Source: JBJMQS01 sp045802605
GTDB lineage: Bacteria > Planctomycetota > Planctomycetia > Gemmatales > Gemmataceae
Reading direction: 5' to 3'
DNA length: 64,000 nt
Assembly: GCA_045802605.1 (NCBI GenBank)
Contig: JBJMQS010000066.1
Span: forward strand, 62,001 to 126,000
Below the pieces are notes generated by a model. The model saw only the letters and a program-made list of their open reading frames with translations. It was not told the origin of the DNA and made no database searches. The translations under genes were made by a program, and so were the position numbers. Positions within the stretch are counted from its first letter, which is position 1. Each line of letters begins with the position of its first letter. Of this stretch, positions 56,822 to 64,000 are shown piece after piece.

Positions 56822-57004
56822 ATGAGTAAGCCGACAAAGACGAAGCGAATGTTTGACGAACGAAACAAACGCAAGCAGGAGGCGATTGGAAAGCAGATTG
56901 AAGCAAGCGTTAAGGATTCTCTCTGGCCATTCGTCGCCCTGCTTGGCTTCGAGGAAACAAGTCGATTGGTTGTAAAGGTGCTTTCCGAATGGAGGGCAGA
57001 ATGA
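56822..57004 (+). CDS. Small hypothetical protein
   Basis: 60 residues, very basic first half (MSKPTKTKRMFDERNKRKQE) then a hydrophobic helix (SLWPFVALLGFEETSRLVVK). The ribosome-binding site GGAGAAGG precedes it. Its stop overlaps an ATG at 57001 whose frame is soon occupied by the HTH gene. Function unknown. Confidence 0.5.
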   Translation: MSKPTKTKRMFDERNKRKQEAIGKQIEASVKDSLWPFVALLGFEETSRLVVKVLSEWRAE

Positions 57005-57058
57005 CCCTCACGCCTGCCGAAGTGCTGGCAATGGTTCAGGAAATCAACCGACGATCCT

Positions 57059-57247
57059 ATGAGCGAAACGACGAGCGAATACCTGACGATAGACGAGGCG
57101 GCAGCCTATTGCCGTCTGGCGAAGGGAACGCTCTACAACCGAAGAGCCGAAATTCGCAAGATGCCCGGCACGAGAAAACTCCTGTTTAAAAGGGAGGATT
57201 TAGACGCTTGGCTAGAACGTCGTCAGCCCCGGAAATTTAAACATTAA
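57059..57247 (+). CDS. Excisionase-like HTH protein
   Basis: 62 residues: YLTIDEAAAYCRLAKGTLYN, then RKMPGTRKLLFKREDLDAWL, the MerR-type excise/HTH_17 winged helix. It is next to the integrase as in many temperate elements and probably sets the direction of recombination. A short frame starting at 57001 overlaps it and could serve as a coupling leader. Confidence 0.8.
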   Translation: MSETTSEYLTIDEAAAYCRLAKGTLYNRRAEIRKMPGTRKLLFKREDLDAWLERRQPRKFKH

Positions 57248-57273
57248 AAACGTTGCTTTAAACCCGCCTCCAG

Positions 57274-57290
57274 ATACATGCAACGTCGGT
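57274..57290 (+). promoter_or_regulatory. 17-bp motif shared upstream of two element genes (copy 2)
   Basis: Identical to 55,135-55,151 and again preceded by TTTAAACCC (57,257-57,265), here with an 8-bp gap instead of 21. Lies 20 bp before the integrase start. Confidence 0.5.
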
Positions 57291-57310
57291 CAAAATGGAG
57301 GCAAACCGCT

Positions 57311-58447
57311 ATGAGAAACTACCCGCATTCAATCACGCTGAAAGACGGAAGGCAGGTCGGCTACTCTCTTTTGAAACGACCCAAGAGCGATTATTTTTAC
57401 GTTCGCTTTCCCGCTCTCGCTGGAAAGACATTGGAGAAAGGCACCGGCTATCTGACCAAGAACGATGCGCACACTGAAGCCCGCAAAATCATCGAAACAA
57501 ACTTCGGCGAGAAATCACTGCCCGGCGAATTGACTTGGGATAAGGTCAGAGAAGATCTAAAAGAAACGCCGATGAGGACGGCTACACTTAGAACCTATCT
57601 CTCGGCAACGAATACCCTCCAACGGGTTTTTCATTGTCAGCCGAAGGACATTGACGAAGAACAGACCCGCAATTTTCACCGGCTCTATGTCAATGAGCCG
57701 AGCAAGAAACGAAAGCGAGGCAATCAAACCGCCAAGAGCCTCATCAAAACTTGCAAATCACTTTGGAACAAGCACTTCAAAACTCTCTACGGCATCAAAA
57801 AGAATCCGTGGAACGACGTCCCCTTCCCGCTCGTTGAATCAAAACTCGTTCATATTCCCGCCGAGCAGACCGTTACCGATTTTTTTGCTTGGCTCAAAAA
57901 GCAATTTCCGTTCTTCAAAACGATTCACCTATTCTGCGAGGTGAAGGCTTTGATCGGTTGCCGCACCCTAGACCTATGCTCGGTCAAATCGGCGCAATTA
58001 CAGAAGGGCAGATTGATCCTGACCGCTACCCAAAGCAAGCACCGCAAAGAGCGATCCATCATGCTGCCGCCTGACCTTTTCATGGCTCTCAATGCGATCA
58101 AGGGCGACGAATGGCTTTGGGAGCGGTATTGCGAAGAGGCACCGCTCTATTCCAAAAAGCCCCACAAGGTCTCGATGGAATTTCGTCCCTCGGTCATCTA
58201 TTGGGCGATACGACGGCTCTTTACCGCATTCAATGCCAAGCGGGAGGACAAGATTCTGCCGCACGATCTTCGTCGCCGAGCAATCACGCTCACGACCCGT
58301 CTGACAGGCTCTCTGGATGAAACCGCCCACGCTATCGGCGTGACCCCTGAGACGGCTCGTAGGCACTATCTGGATGCGGAAAGGGCATTTCAGTCCGACG
58401 AGACGATGCGGAAGATGGCGGGCATCCTACGGCCCAAAACCGCATAG
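57311..58447 (+). CDS. Tyrosine recombinase (integrase of element 2)
   Basis: 378 residues from ATG 57311, selected for GGAGG 9 nt upstream; an in-frame ATG at 57278 lies in the shared motif. Catalytic residues: Arg in GCRTLDLCSV, Lys in TQSKHRKERSI, HDLRRRA, and Tyr in GVTPETARRHYLDAE. The usual HxxH second His position is less clear (AHAIGVTPE). It should recombine at the tRNA-Arg anticodon loop. Ends 176 bp before attR, with a terminator between. Confidence 0.9.
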   Translation: MRNYPHSITLKDGRQVGYSLLKRPKSDYFYVRFPALAGKTLEKGTGYLTKNDAHTEARKIIETNFGEKSLPGELTWDKVREDLKETPMRTATLRTYLSATNTLQRVFHCQPKDIDEEQTRNFHRLYVNEPSKKRKRGNQTAKSLIKTCKSLWNKHFKTLYGIKKNPWNDVPFPLVESKLVHIPAEQTVTDFFAWLKKQFPFFKTIHLFCEVKALIGCRTLDLCSVKSAQLQKGRLILTATQSKHRKERSIMLPPDLFMALNAIKGDEWLWERYCEEAPLYSKKPHKVSMEFRPSVIYWAIRRLFTAFNAKREDKILPHDLRRRAITLTTRLTGSLDETAHAIGVTPETARRHYLDAERAFQSDETMRKMAGILRPKTA

Positions 58448-58470
58448 GATCGCCCTTCTCCATTTTGACA

Positions 58471-58496
58471 AACCCCGCAATTCAGCGGGGTTTTTT
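58471..58496 (+). terminator. Rho-independent terminator after integrase
   Basis: CCCCGC (58473-58478) / GCGGGG (58485-58490), 6-nt loop, six T's. Confidence 0.9.
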
Positions 58497-58514
58497 CGTT
58501 TAGCCTTCGGTCTA

Positions 58515-58540
58515 AAATTCCCACTCTATTCCCACTCTAA
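58515..58540. repeat. Element-end repeat (right copy)
   Basis: AAATTCCCACTCTA followed by a second TTCCCACTCTA word; matches 52,496-52,521 with one mismatch. A third single word sits at 58,582-58,594. Candidate integrase arm sites. Confidence 0.55.
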
Positions 58541-58622
58541 GCGGTTAAGAGCCGTGAAAATCAGTGAAAATGGGTGAAGTCAATTCCCACTCTAAACGCT
58601 ATAAAATCAATGAAAGTGCGAA

Positions 58623-58697
<75 letters not shown>

Positions 58698-58726
58698 CTG
58701 AAACTTTCCCCCAACTCTGATCTGAA

Positions 58727-60094
58727 ATGCCCATTTCGGTGCGATGTCCAGCTTGCGGAAAGGGTCATAAAGCCCCCGAACGCCTTGCTGGCAAAAAGCT
58801 GGCGTGTCTCGCATGTGGTGCGCCTCTGACGGTGCCTTCGGCGGATACAGCCGAGGACGCGACCGAATATCTGCTCAAGGATGAACCGCTTCCTCCGCCG
58901 CCACCGCTCTCTCCGGCATTCGCCGGACCGCCGCCCGCTCCAGACACACTGCCAAAAGATGTCGTCAAGCGCCCGAAACCGGCGCCGGACATCGCGGCAC
59001 TGCCACCGCTAACCACCAATGATCCGGCCCTTTGGCGGCGACATTTGCACTGGTTGCTCGTGTTCGCGTTGATTCCTCTCAGTGTTAGTTTGGTGTTAAA
59101 AGCGGAAGACAAGGATTGGCTAAAGCGGCGAATTGACGAAACGATGAGTCATGCCGATGCCGAAGAGCAACAGCGCTTCGAGCAAATGGCGCCAACAGTC
59201 GAATCCCTGGACGACTTCTTCAAGTTGTTTCCCCGCGAACGTTTGCGCGGTGCCTTGTTCGCCCGTTCATCGTCGGCGCATTGGCCGATAGCTGGCCTGG
59301 CCACGCTCGTGTTTTTGGCGTTCATGATGTTTCTCGCGTCGGACGGTTCCGCGAATCCTCTGCACGTGCTCTCGGCCGGATTGATCACCGCAACCGTCGG
59401 CGTTGGGTTTCTCCTGATGATTCAAGGGATTGCATCGTGGACCGAAGGTCGAATACTGGTGGGTCGCAGCATTATCGTGATTTTGTTTTACATTCTGAAG
59501 TTCATCGCGTTCTCTTACAATGCGGCGAGTGATCCGGAAAACGGCTTCTTCCTCAGTTTTTTGGGTTACACGGCGGGCGTGGGACTTTGCGAGGAGTTGG
59601 TCAAAGCGGTGCCGCTGTTTTTCCACCGCGACGAAGACAACCAGAAAAATTGGCGCGGCATTTTTGTTTGGGGCCTGGCCAGCGGAGCCGGGTTCGGCAT
59701 CGCCGAGGGGATCATGTACTCAAGGAGATATTACAACGGCATTTCCGGCGCAGACATATATGCAGTGCGGTTTATTTCATGTGTGGCGTTGCACGCCATT
59801 TGGACGGGCTCCGTAGGGATCACTCTCTATTTGAAACGGGACATGTTCAATGGGCTCGATACGTGGCACGAGTGGATTTCGCCAATACTCTTCGTGATCG
59901 GTGTGCCCATGATTTTGCACGGGCTCTATGACACTTGCCTCAAGAAAGACCATAGCGGCATAGCGTTGCTGGTCGCGCTTGCCAGCTTTGGTTATCTGGC
60001 ATTCTTAAATAGCCGATTGCGTGGGGTGGACGACCGAGATGCCGAGAAAGCCATGTTGCGCGAATACAAGCGCCGCAGGGCAGCATCGAATTGA
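58727..60094 (+). CDS. PrsW-family intramembrane metalloprotease with zinc-ribbon N-terminus
   Basis: 455 residues. An N-terminal zinc ribbon (CPACGKGHKAPERLAGKKLA then CLACGAPL) and a Pro-rich linker lead to a polytopic membrane domain with the PrsW/CPBP signatures: CEELVKAVPLFF, GFGIAEGIMYS, CVALHAIWTG and ILHGLYDTC, supplying the Glu and His metal ligands. PrsW cleaves membrane anti-sigma factors in Bacillus; a similar regulated proteolysis is inferred. It begins 29 bp after the rebuilt tRNA-Arg, so it is the native right neighbour of that locus. Confidence 0.88.
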   Translation: MPISVRCPACGKGHKAPERLAGKKLACLACGAPLTVPSADTAEDATEYLLKDEPLPPPPPLSPAFAGPPPAPDTLPKDVVKRPKPAPDIAALPPLTTNDPALWRRHLHWLLVFALIPLSVSLVLKAEDKDWLKRRIDETMSHADAEEQQRFEQMAPTVESLDDFFKLFPRERLRGALFARSSSAHWPIAGLATLVFLAFMMFLASDGSANPLHVLSAGLITATVGVGFLLMIQGIASWTEGRILVGRSIIVILFYILKFIAFSYNAASDPENGFFLSFLGYTAGVGLCEELVKAVPLFFHRDEDNQKNWRGIFVWGLASGAGFGIAEGIMYSRRYYNGISGADIYAVRFISCVALHAIWTGSVGITLYLKRDMFNGLDTWHEWISPILFVIGVPMILHGLYDTCLKKDHSGIALLVALASFGYLAFLNSRLRGVDDRDAEKAMLREYKRRRAASN

Positions 60095-60097
60095 TCG

Positions 60098-62092
60098 TCA
60101 AGAGACAGGCGTCGCGGGCTCCGGCAGCGTGATCTTCTCAAATCGCGGTGGCAACTCGAACTCCTGGGCCAGCGATTCGATCGCTTCCCCGACTTGCTCG
60201 ATTTCTTCGGCTTTGATCCGGCCCAGGCGTTTGTGCGCTCCGAGCGCGATGTGCACGATGCGTTCGGCTGGCAGCCCCATGAGCCGGCAACCGGTGGCAT
60301 CGGTGGCGACAAGATCGTTGCCCATAACCAGCGCCCCAACTTCTCGCGCTGTTCCGTTGAGCGGACCGTCGCCTTGCATGCCGATGATGCCGTCGATCAA
60401 GGCCAGATGCGGCGTGCAAGTCAGCGCGATATCGATAATCGACTGAGCGATGCCACGCCAATGCAATTCGTTCTTGGGCCAGCCATAACAAGTGCCGGGC
60501 AATACACCGAACAGGTTTTTCAGCGAGAGCGTGCAGCCCGCCCAGTGGTGCGTTTTCAACTTGGGCATCGAGACGATTACGTCCGCCGTGGCGATTGTTT
60601 TTGCGATGTAGAGATAGTCCAAACCCGTGAGCAATCCTAAATTTGCGAGCTTCATCGGCTCGTCGTGATTGAGATCGACGAACGACGCGCCGAACTTGGT
60701 GAGCACTTCTCCGAGACCGCTTTCCGCGACCAAGTATTCGACATTACGCCAATGGCCCGGACCCTCGGCGACGATGACCTCGGCCGCACCCTCGGCTTTA
60801 CACAGGGCGATCATCGCTGCGATGACTTGGGGATGGGTATTGATCACCTTGTCGCGGTGATACTCGACGAGGTTTGGCTTGAGCACCACACGGCGACCAG
60901 CGAGCGGAACCAGTTCGCGGAAATGCTCGTATTGCTGCCGCACAATGGCCGCAAGATCGGCATCGTAGCTTTCTGCGCGAGCGATGTGGACGAGAGAATG
61001 CGACGGTGGTTGCCGCAGCTTATCGATGCCGCGGGTGAGCATGCCCCGGAACCGGTTCTTGACGCGCTCGGTGAGGGTGGGTTTGTAGATCTTGAGCGGC
61101 TGTTCTTGGAGCGGCGCATTTACGAGGTCGCTAGCAACCGCAAATGGATTGTGCTTAGTCGCATTGAGTCCGAGTGCAGCCCAGGACAGACGATCTGCGC
61201 GAGACTCTCTGACTCCCTTTCCACCCGGCTTTGCGGGGGGAGAGGGTTGGGGTGAGGGGGGCTCTGCGCCCGCGTGTGGCAAAGCACCCCCCTCACCCTG
61301 CCCTCTCCCCCCACAAAGCCGGGTGGAGAGGGAAAGAGGGGACCATTGCCCTTGCGTTGCGGCAAGCGCCACCTGAATCTGTCCGCAATGCTCAGGGTCA
61401 TGCGAGTGGGCAAGTTGCTTTGAGAGATACTCCGCGGCGGCCTTAACCTTGGGGTCGTCCTTGTATTGCTGCAACGCCAGCACCAGCATCGCGCTGGGGC
61501 CGGGGATCGGGTCGGTTGTTTTGCCAAGCACGCTTCGGTTTCCATAGTTCGCACCGCCCGTGTCGAAGGCGCGATTTAACAACAATCTCACCCCTTCCTG
61601 CACGCGCGGGTGATCGCCCTGCCCTGCGCGTTGGAGTGCCAGGCAGGCCCACGCGGTCGGCTCCACCCACGAGAAGGTTCCTTCGGCCCAAGGCCAACCG
61701 ATCATTTTAATGTCGATGTCGAAGGCTGCGTCGGTGTCGGGATCTTCTTGGCCGGGCTTGCCGCGCACGCCGAGGAGAAACGACGCGGTTTGCTCGATTT
61801 GTTTCGCGTCGGCATTCAATTCGACCAGCGTCAATAAACCGAGTGCCGTCGCCCACACCGCTTCGGGCCGGCCGACCGGAGATCGGTAACTGCCATCAGT
61901 GCCGCGAAACGACTCCAGGGCGCGCATACCGAGCGCAATGGCCTCCGAGTATTTTTCGCGCGCCGCGGACAGCGCCAACAGCGCGAGGCAGGTCGGCTCG
62001 GGCTGCGGATGCTGGTCCGGGCCGTATGACCAGCCGCCCTCGGGATTTTGCAGGGCCGCGAGCTGGTCGAGAATTTGTTCGTGTGGGGTCAT
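60098..62092 (-). CDS. Terpene-cyclase-like alpha-toroid fused to DUF362 domain
   Basis: 664 residues. The N-terminal 245 residues are repeats of the squalene-cyclase/prenyltransferase type (NPEGGWSYGPD, PTAWACLALQRAG, ANYGNRSVLG); no DxDD cyclisation motif was found. Residues about 248-292 are encoded by an inserted palindromic repeat. From about 340 on it is DUF362 (VVLKPNLVEYHRDKVINTHP, ADVIVSMPKLKTHHW, GCTLSLKNLFGVLP, IDGIIGMQGDGPLNG), a family of uncertain function sometimes linked to Fe-S proteins. Convergent with the PrsW gene (3 bp apart) and divergent from larC. Confidence 0.8.
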   Translation of the reverse strand: MTPHEQILDQLAALQNPEGGWSYGPDQHPQPEPTCLALLALSAAREKYSEAIALGMRALESFRGTDGSYRSPVGRPEAVWATALGLLTLVELNADAKQIEQTASFLLGVRGKPGQEDPDTDAAFDIDIKMIGWPWAEGTFSWVEPTAWACLALQRAGQGDHPRVQEGVRLLLNRAFDTGGANYGNRSVLGKTTDPIPGPSAMLVLALQQYKDDPKVKAAAEYLSKQLAHSHDPEHCGQIQVALAATQGQWSPLSLSTRLCGGRGQGEGGALPHAGAEPPSPQPSPPAKPGGKGVRESRADRLSWAALGLNATKHNPFAVASDLVNAPLQEQPLKIYKPTLTERVKNRFRGMLTRGIDKLRQPPSHSLVHIARAESYDADLAAIVRQQYEHFRELVPLAGRRVVLKPNLVEYHRDKVINTHPQVIAAMIALCKAEGAAEVIVAEGPGHWRNVEYLVAESGLGEVLTKFGASFVDLNHDEPMKLANLGLLTGLDYLYIAKTIATADVIVSMPKLKTHHWAGCTLSLKNLFGVLPGTCYGWPKNELHWRGIAQSIIDIALTCTPHLALIDGIIGMQGDGPLNGTAREVGALVMGNDLVATDATGCRLMGLPAERIVHIALGAHKRLGRIKAEEIEQVGEAIESLAQEFELPPRFEKITLPEPATPVS
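61212..61340. repeat. Long palindromic (REP/MITE-like) repeat inside a coding sequence
   Basis: Two arms of about 50 bp with the shared words ACCCGGCTTTG, GGGGGGAGAGGG and GGTGAGGGGGG face each other around about 25 bp. The insert keeps the host gene in frame, adding about 45 low-complexity residues. Confidence 0.8.
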
Positions 62093-62161
62093 CGCAGCAA
62101 GTCTAACTCACAAATGCCCCGGCGAATGCGATCCGTATCATGTCGGGGACAGGAGGAAACC

Positions 62162-63334
62162 GTGACGGCGTTGCATTTCGACTGTTTCAGCGGCATCAGC
62201 GGCGACATGACCGTCGCTGCGCTTTTCGACGCTGGTGTCGATCGTGCGGCCGTCTTGCAGGCTCTACAATCGCTGCAATTGCCCGTGACCGTGGAGGTGC
62301 AATCGGTCCGTCGTGGCGGCATAGCGGCTACATTTGTGGACGTGCAGGCTCCCCCGCAGGACAAGCATCGGCATCTCTCGCACATCGAGAAAATCCTAGC
62401 CGGTGGTTCGCTCACCGATGGCGCCCGCGACTTGGCAATTGCGATCTTTCGGCGCTTGGCGGAAGCCGAGGCGAAGGTCCACGGCACCACGCCGGAGAAA
62501 GTGCATTTTCACGAAGTGGGTGCTCTCGACAGCATCGCAGACATCACGATGGCGGCCGTCGCGATCGACCTTCTGAAACCATCCCACATTTCCGCGCGAT
62601 CAGTTCCGACCGGCAGCGGCACCGTGCATTGCGAGCATGGCCTGATGCCAGTGCCAGCGCCTGCGACCGCGGAACTTTTGAAGCACGTGCCCCTGGCGCC
62701 CTCAGCGGTTGCCTCGGAATTGACCACGCCCACCGGGGCCGCCATTCTCACCACGATCGTGCGGCACTGGATCGACGCGCCGGTGATGACGATCGAAAAA
62801 ATCGGCGTCGGTGCCGGCCGGAAGGAGTTCAGCGAGCAGCCGAACGTGCTGCGCGTCTTTCTCGGGCAAACCGGCGGCGACGCAGAGACGGACCAAGTCG
62901 TGGTGCTCGAAACGAACCTGGATGACGTTTCCGGAGAGGTCATCGGGTTCTGCACGGAGCGATTGTTCCAAGCGGGAGCCCTCGACGCGTACACCATTCC
63001 GATGCAAATGAAAAAGGGGCGGCCGGGTTTCTTGTTGGGCGTGATCGCACCGCTGGACCGCGTTAGCGAGTTAGAAGAAGTGTTGTTTCGCGAAACGGGT
63101 ACGCTGGGCATCCGCAAACAAATGATGCAGCGGAGCAAGATGCTCCGCGAGTCAATCAACGTCGCAACGCCCTGGGGCCCCGTGAAAGCAAAACAAGGAT
63201 GTCGCGGCGCGGTGAGCGTCGTGACGCCTGAATATGAAGACTGCGCGCGGCTGGCTCGAGAAAAGAATGTACCTCTGCGAGAGATTTACAATGTCGTGCT
63301 CAAATCGTGTGGCGCAAGCAATGTAAATGGGTAA
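62162..63334 (+). CDS. larC: Nickel-pincer cofactor biosynthesis protein LarC
   Basis: 390 residues from GTG 62162, fixed by AGGAGG 5 nt upstream and by the family start TALHFDCFSGISGDM. FHEVGALDSIADI, SVPTGSGTVHCEHG and ETNLDDVSGEVIGF are LarC signatures. The protein inserts nickel into the pyridinium dithiocarboxylate precursor for lactate-racemase-type enzymes. No larA, larB or larE is in the window. The 3' end overlaps the convergent DUF2752 gene by 49 bp. Confidence 0.93.
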   Translation: MTALHFDCFSGISGDMTVAALFDAGVDRAAVLQALQSLQLPVTVEVQSVRRGGIAATFVDVQAPPQDKHRHLSHIEKILAGGSLTDGARDLAIAIFRRLAEAEAKVHGTTPEKVHFHEVGALDSIADITMAAVAIDLLKPSHISARSVPTGSGTVHCEHGLMPVPAPATAELLKHVPLAPSAVASELTTPTGAAILTTIVRHWIDAPVMTIEKIGVGAGRKEFSEQPNVLRVFLGQTGGDAETDQVVVLETNLDDVSGEVIGFCTERLFQAGALDAYTIPMQMKKGRPGFLLGVIAPLDRVSELEEVLFRETGTLGIRKQMMQRSKMLRESINVATPWGPVKAKQGCRGAVSVVTPEYEDCARLAREKNVPLREIYNVVLKSCGASNVNG

Positions 63335-63732
63335 TACGGCAAATTGCGTAGCACGGCATAAAGGACCATCCCGCCCACCAAGAGCCAGCCACAACGTGCC
63401 GGAAGACTTCCCTTACGATCGTCCGGCAAATCCCAAATCCAACTCCAAAGCGACCGGCCAAGTGCATATCCAACCAATGGCAACACGATAAATGCCATCT
63501 GGTTGTACGCGAACGCCTGTGCCAAATTGCCGTGAAGCAGGGCGCGCACACTGCGAGTCGTGCCGCAGCCTGGACAATACCATCCCGTAACGGTGTGCAA
63601 GGGGCAACTCAGGAAGGCCGGCATTGACGAGTTGGGCGCCAGAGAGAGCCCCCAACAAAGACCGACGCCAAGCGCGGCCGCAATTGCCAGCAGGCAACTG
63701 CGGACGAGCCGGCGTCGGCACGAAGATTCCAT
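63286..63732 (-). CDS. DUF2752 membrane protein
   Basis: 148 residues from ATG 63732. Signature VTGWYCPGCGTTRSVRALLHGN with hydrophobic helices at both sides. Function unknown; second family member in this window. Convergent and overlapping with larC. The small membrane protein gene lies 8 bp upstream on the same strand, and the DUF2752/small-CCC-type pair recurs in planctomycetes as far as I know. Confidence 0.8.
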   Translation of the reverse strand: MESSCRRRLVRSCLLAIAAALGVGLCWGLSLAPNSSMPAFLSCPLHTVTGWYCPGCGTTRSVRALLHGNLAQAFAYNQMAFIVLPLVGYALGRSLWSWIWDLPDDRKGSLPARCGWLLVGGMVLYAVLRNLPYYPFTLLAPHDLSTTL

Positions 63733-63740
63733 GATTGGCT

Positions 63741-63995
63741 TCAACGACCCCGAATCATCAAAGAGTTGAATATCCCCAAGAATTGGCCAACGATGCCGAT
63801 GGCCATCACGACCCCCGAAACAATCAGCACCGTTTGAGCCTTGGCTTTGGCTTCCGGATCTTTGGCGGTCGTGAAGCAGATGATTGAGAGGATCAGGGCA
63901 ATCAAACTGCAGCAAAGCGCAAAAATGATCAGGATCACCATATTGGTGTCGCGAAACATCTTGTCGAGCGGCCCCTGTTGCGGTCCCATGGACAT
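63741..63995 (-). CDS. Small two-helix membrane protein
   Basis: 84 residues starting MSMGPQQGPLDKMF. Two membrane helices (NMVILIIFALCCSLIALILS and VLIVSGVVMAIGIVGQFLGI) separated by a Lys/Ala-rich loop. The first helix has a paired-Cys centre. It ends 5 bp from the window edge and a longer start beyond the edge cannot be excluded. Co-transcribed with the DUF2752 gene; function unknown. Confidence 0.65.
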   Translation of the reverse strand: MSMGPQQGPLDKMFRDTNMVILIIFALCCSLIALILSIICFTTAKDPEAKAKAQTVLIVSGVVMAIGIVGQFLGIFNSLMIRGR

Positions 63996-64000
63996 GACGA

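Noticed and set aside
57001..57189. ORF starting in ATGA overlap before the excisionase-like gene
   Set aside because: After about 19 residues it overlaps the HTH gene, whose frame carries the recognisable domain; at most a short leader.
61092..61446. Rightward ORFs over the palindromic repeat
   Set aside because: Products of the repeat's low-complexity sequence antisense to the fusion gene.

Overview
The window looks like a chromosomal segment of a planctomycete (Planctomycetota). The clues are an ECF sigma gene paired with a Ser/Thr kinase carrying a TPR tail, secreted proteins whose N-termini contain a 'LE.RLVP'-type motif, a dockerin-ended S53 peptidase, DUF2752 proteins, an Rne/Rng protein with a large Pro/Arg-rich insertion, and futalosine-pathway menaquinone synthesis. 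No genus is claimed.

Left backbone (1-10.4 kb): an EF-G-like GTPase (cut by the window edge), a prepilin peptidase overlapping shikimate kinase overlapping a fused AroD-AroE (one leftward cluster), a polar amino acid ABC transporter with binding protein fused to permease, mqnD, lexA with a palindromic operator candidate on its own promoter, a YkgJ-type cysteine-cluster protein, rpiB and an intact tRNA-Asp(GUC).

Element 1 (10,452-38,582): a 50-bp perfect direct repeat of the tRNA-Asp 3' end brackets about 28 kb. It begins with a tyrosine integrase pointing at the tRNA, followed by a replication block (TOPRIM/ATPase primase, a CHC2-type zinc-ribbon ORF separated from it by a probable frameshift, two small HTH proteins), a large unknown protein and a truncated prohead-protease-like ORF. 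The rest is cargo: sigma factor plus kinase, a LolA-like protein, a VOC protein, a broken TIGR02147-type regulator, a KOW protein, a phosphoesterase with FG-GAP repeats, a giant S53 peptidase, a truncated BASS-type transporter, a PepSY/OmpR/histidine-kinase set and a beta-propeller protein. The integrase frame runs through the att core. By phase arithmetic, circularisation would replace its host-encoded C-terminus with a tail encoded at the other end of the element.

Middle backbone (38.6-52.3 kb): a small AlpA-like HTH gene, a membrane protein, ribonuclease E/G, a regulatory-looking PTS set (EI, HPr, IIA) with a hibernation factor, a lipoprotein, DUF2752, an acyltransferase, guaA, proC and an MFS transporter.

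Element 2 (52,400-58,661): a 39-bp direct repeat of the 5' half of a tRNA-Arg brackets 6.2 kb. It carries its own complete tRNA-Arg, a winged-helix/deoxyribosyltransferase-TIR-like protein beside an orphan DNA methyltransferase (a possible defence pair), small unknown proteins, remnants of a second methyltransferase and of a phage-like gene, an excisionase-type HTH protein and a tyrosine integrase. The tRNA-Arg rebuilt at the right end has an unusual 8-nt T-loop.

Right backbone (58.7-64 kb): a PrsW-family membrane protease, a cyclase-like/DUF362 fusion with a long palindromic repeat inserted in frame, larC, a second DUF2752 protein and a small membrane protein.
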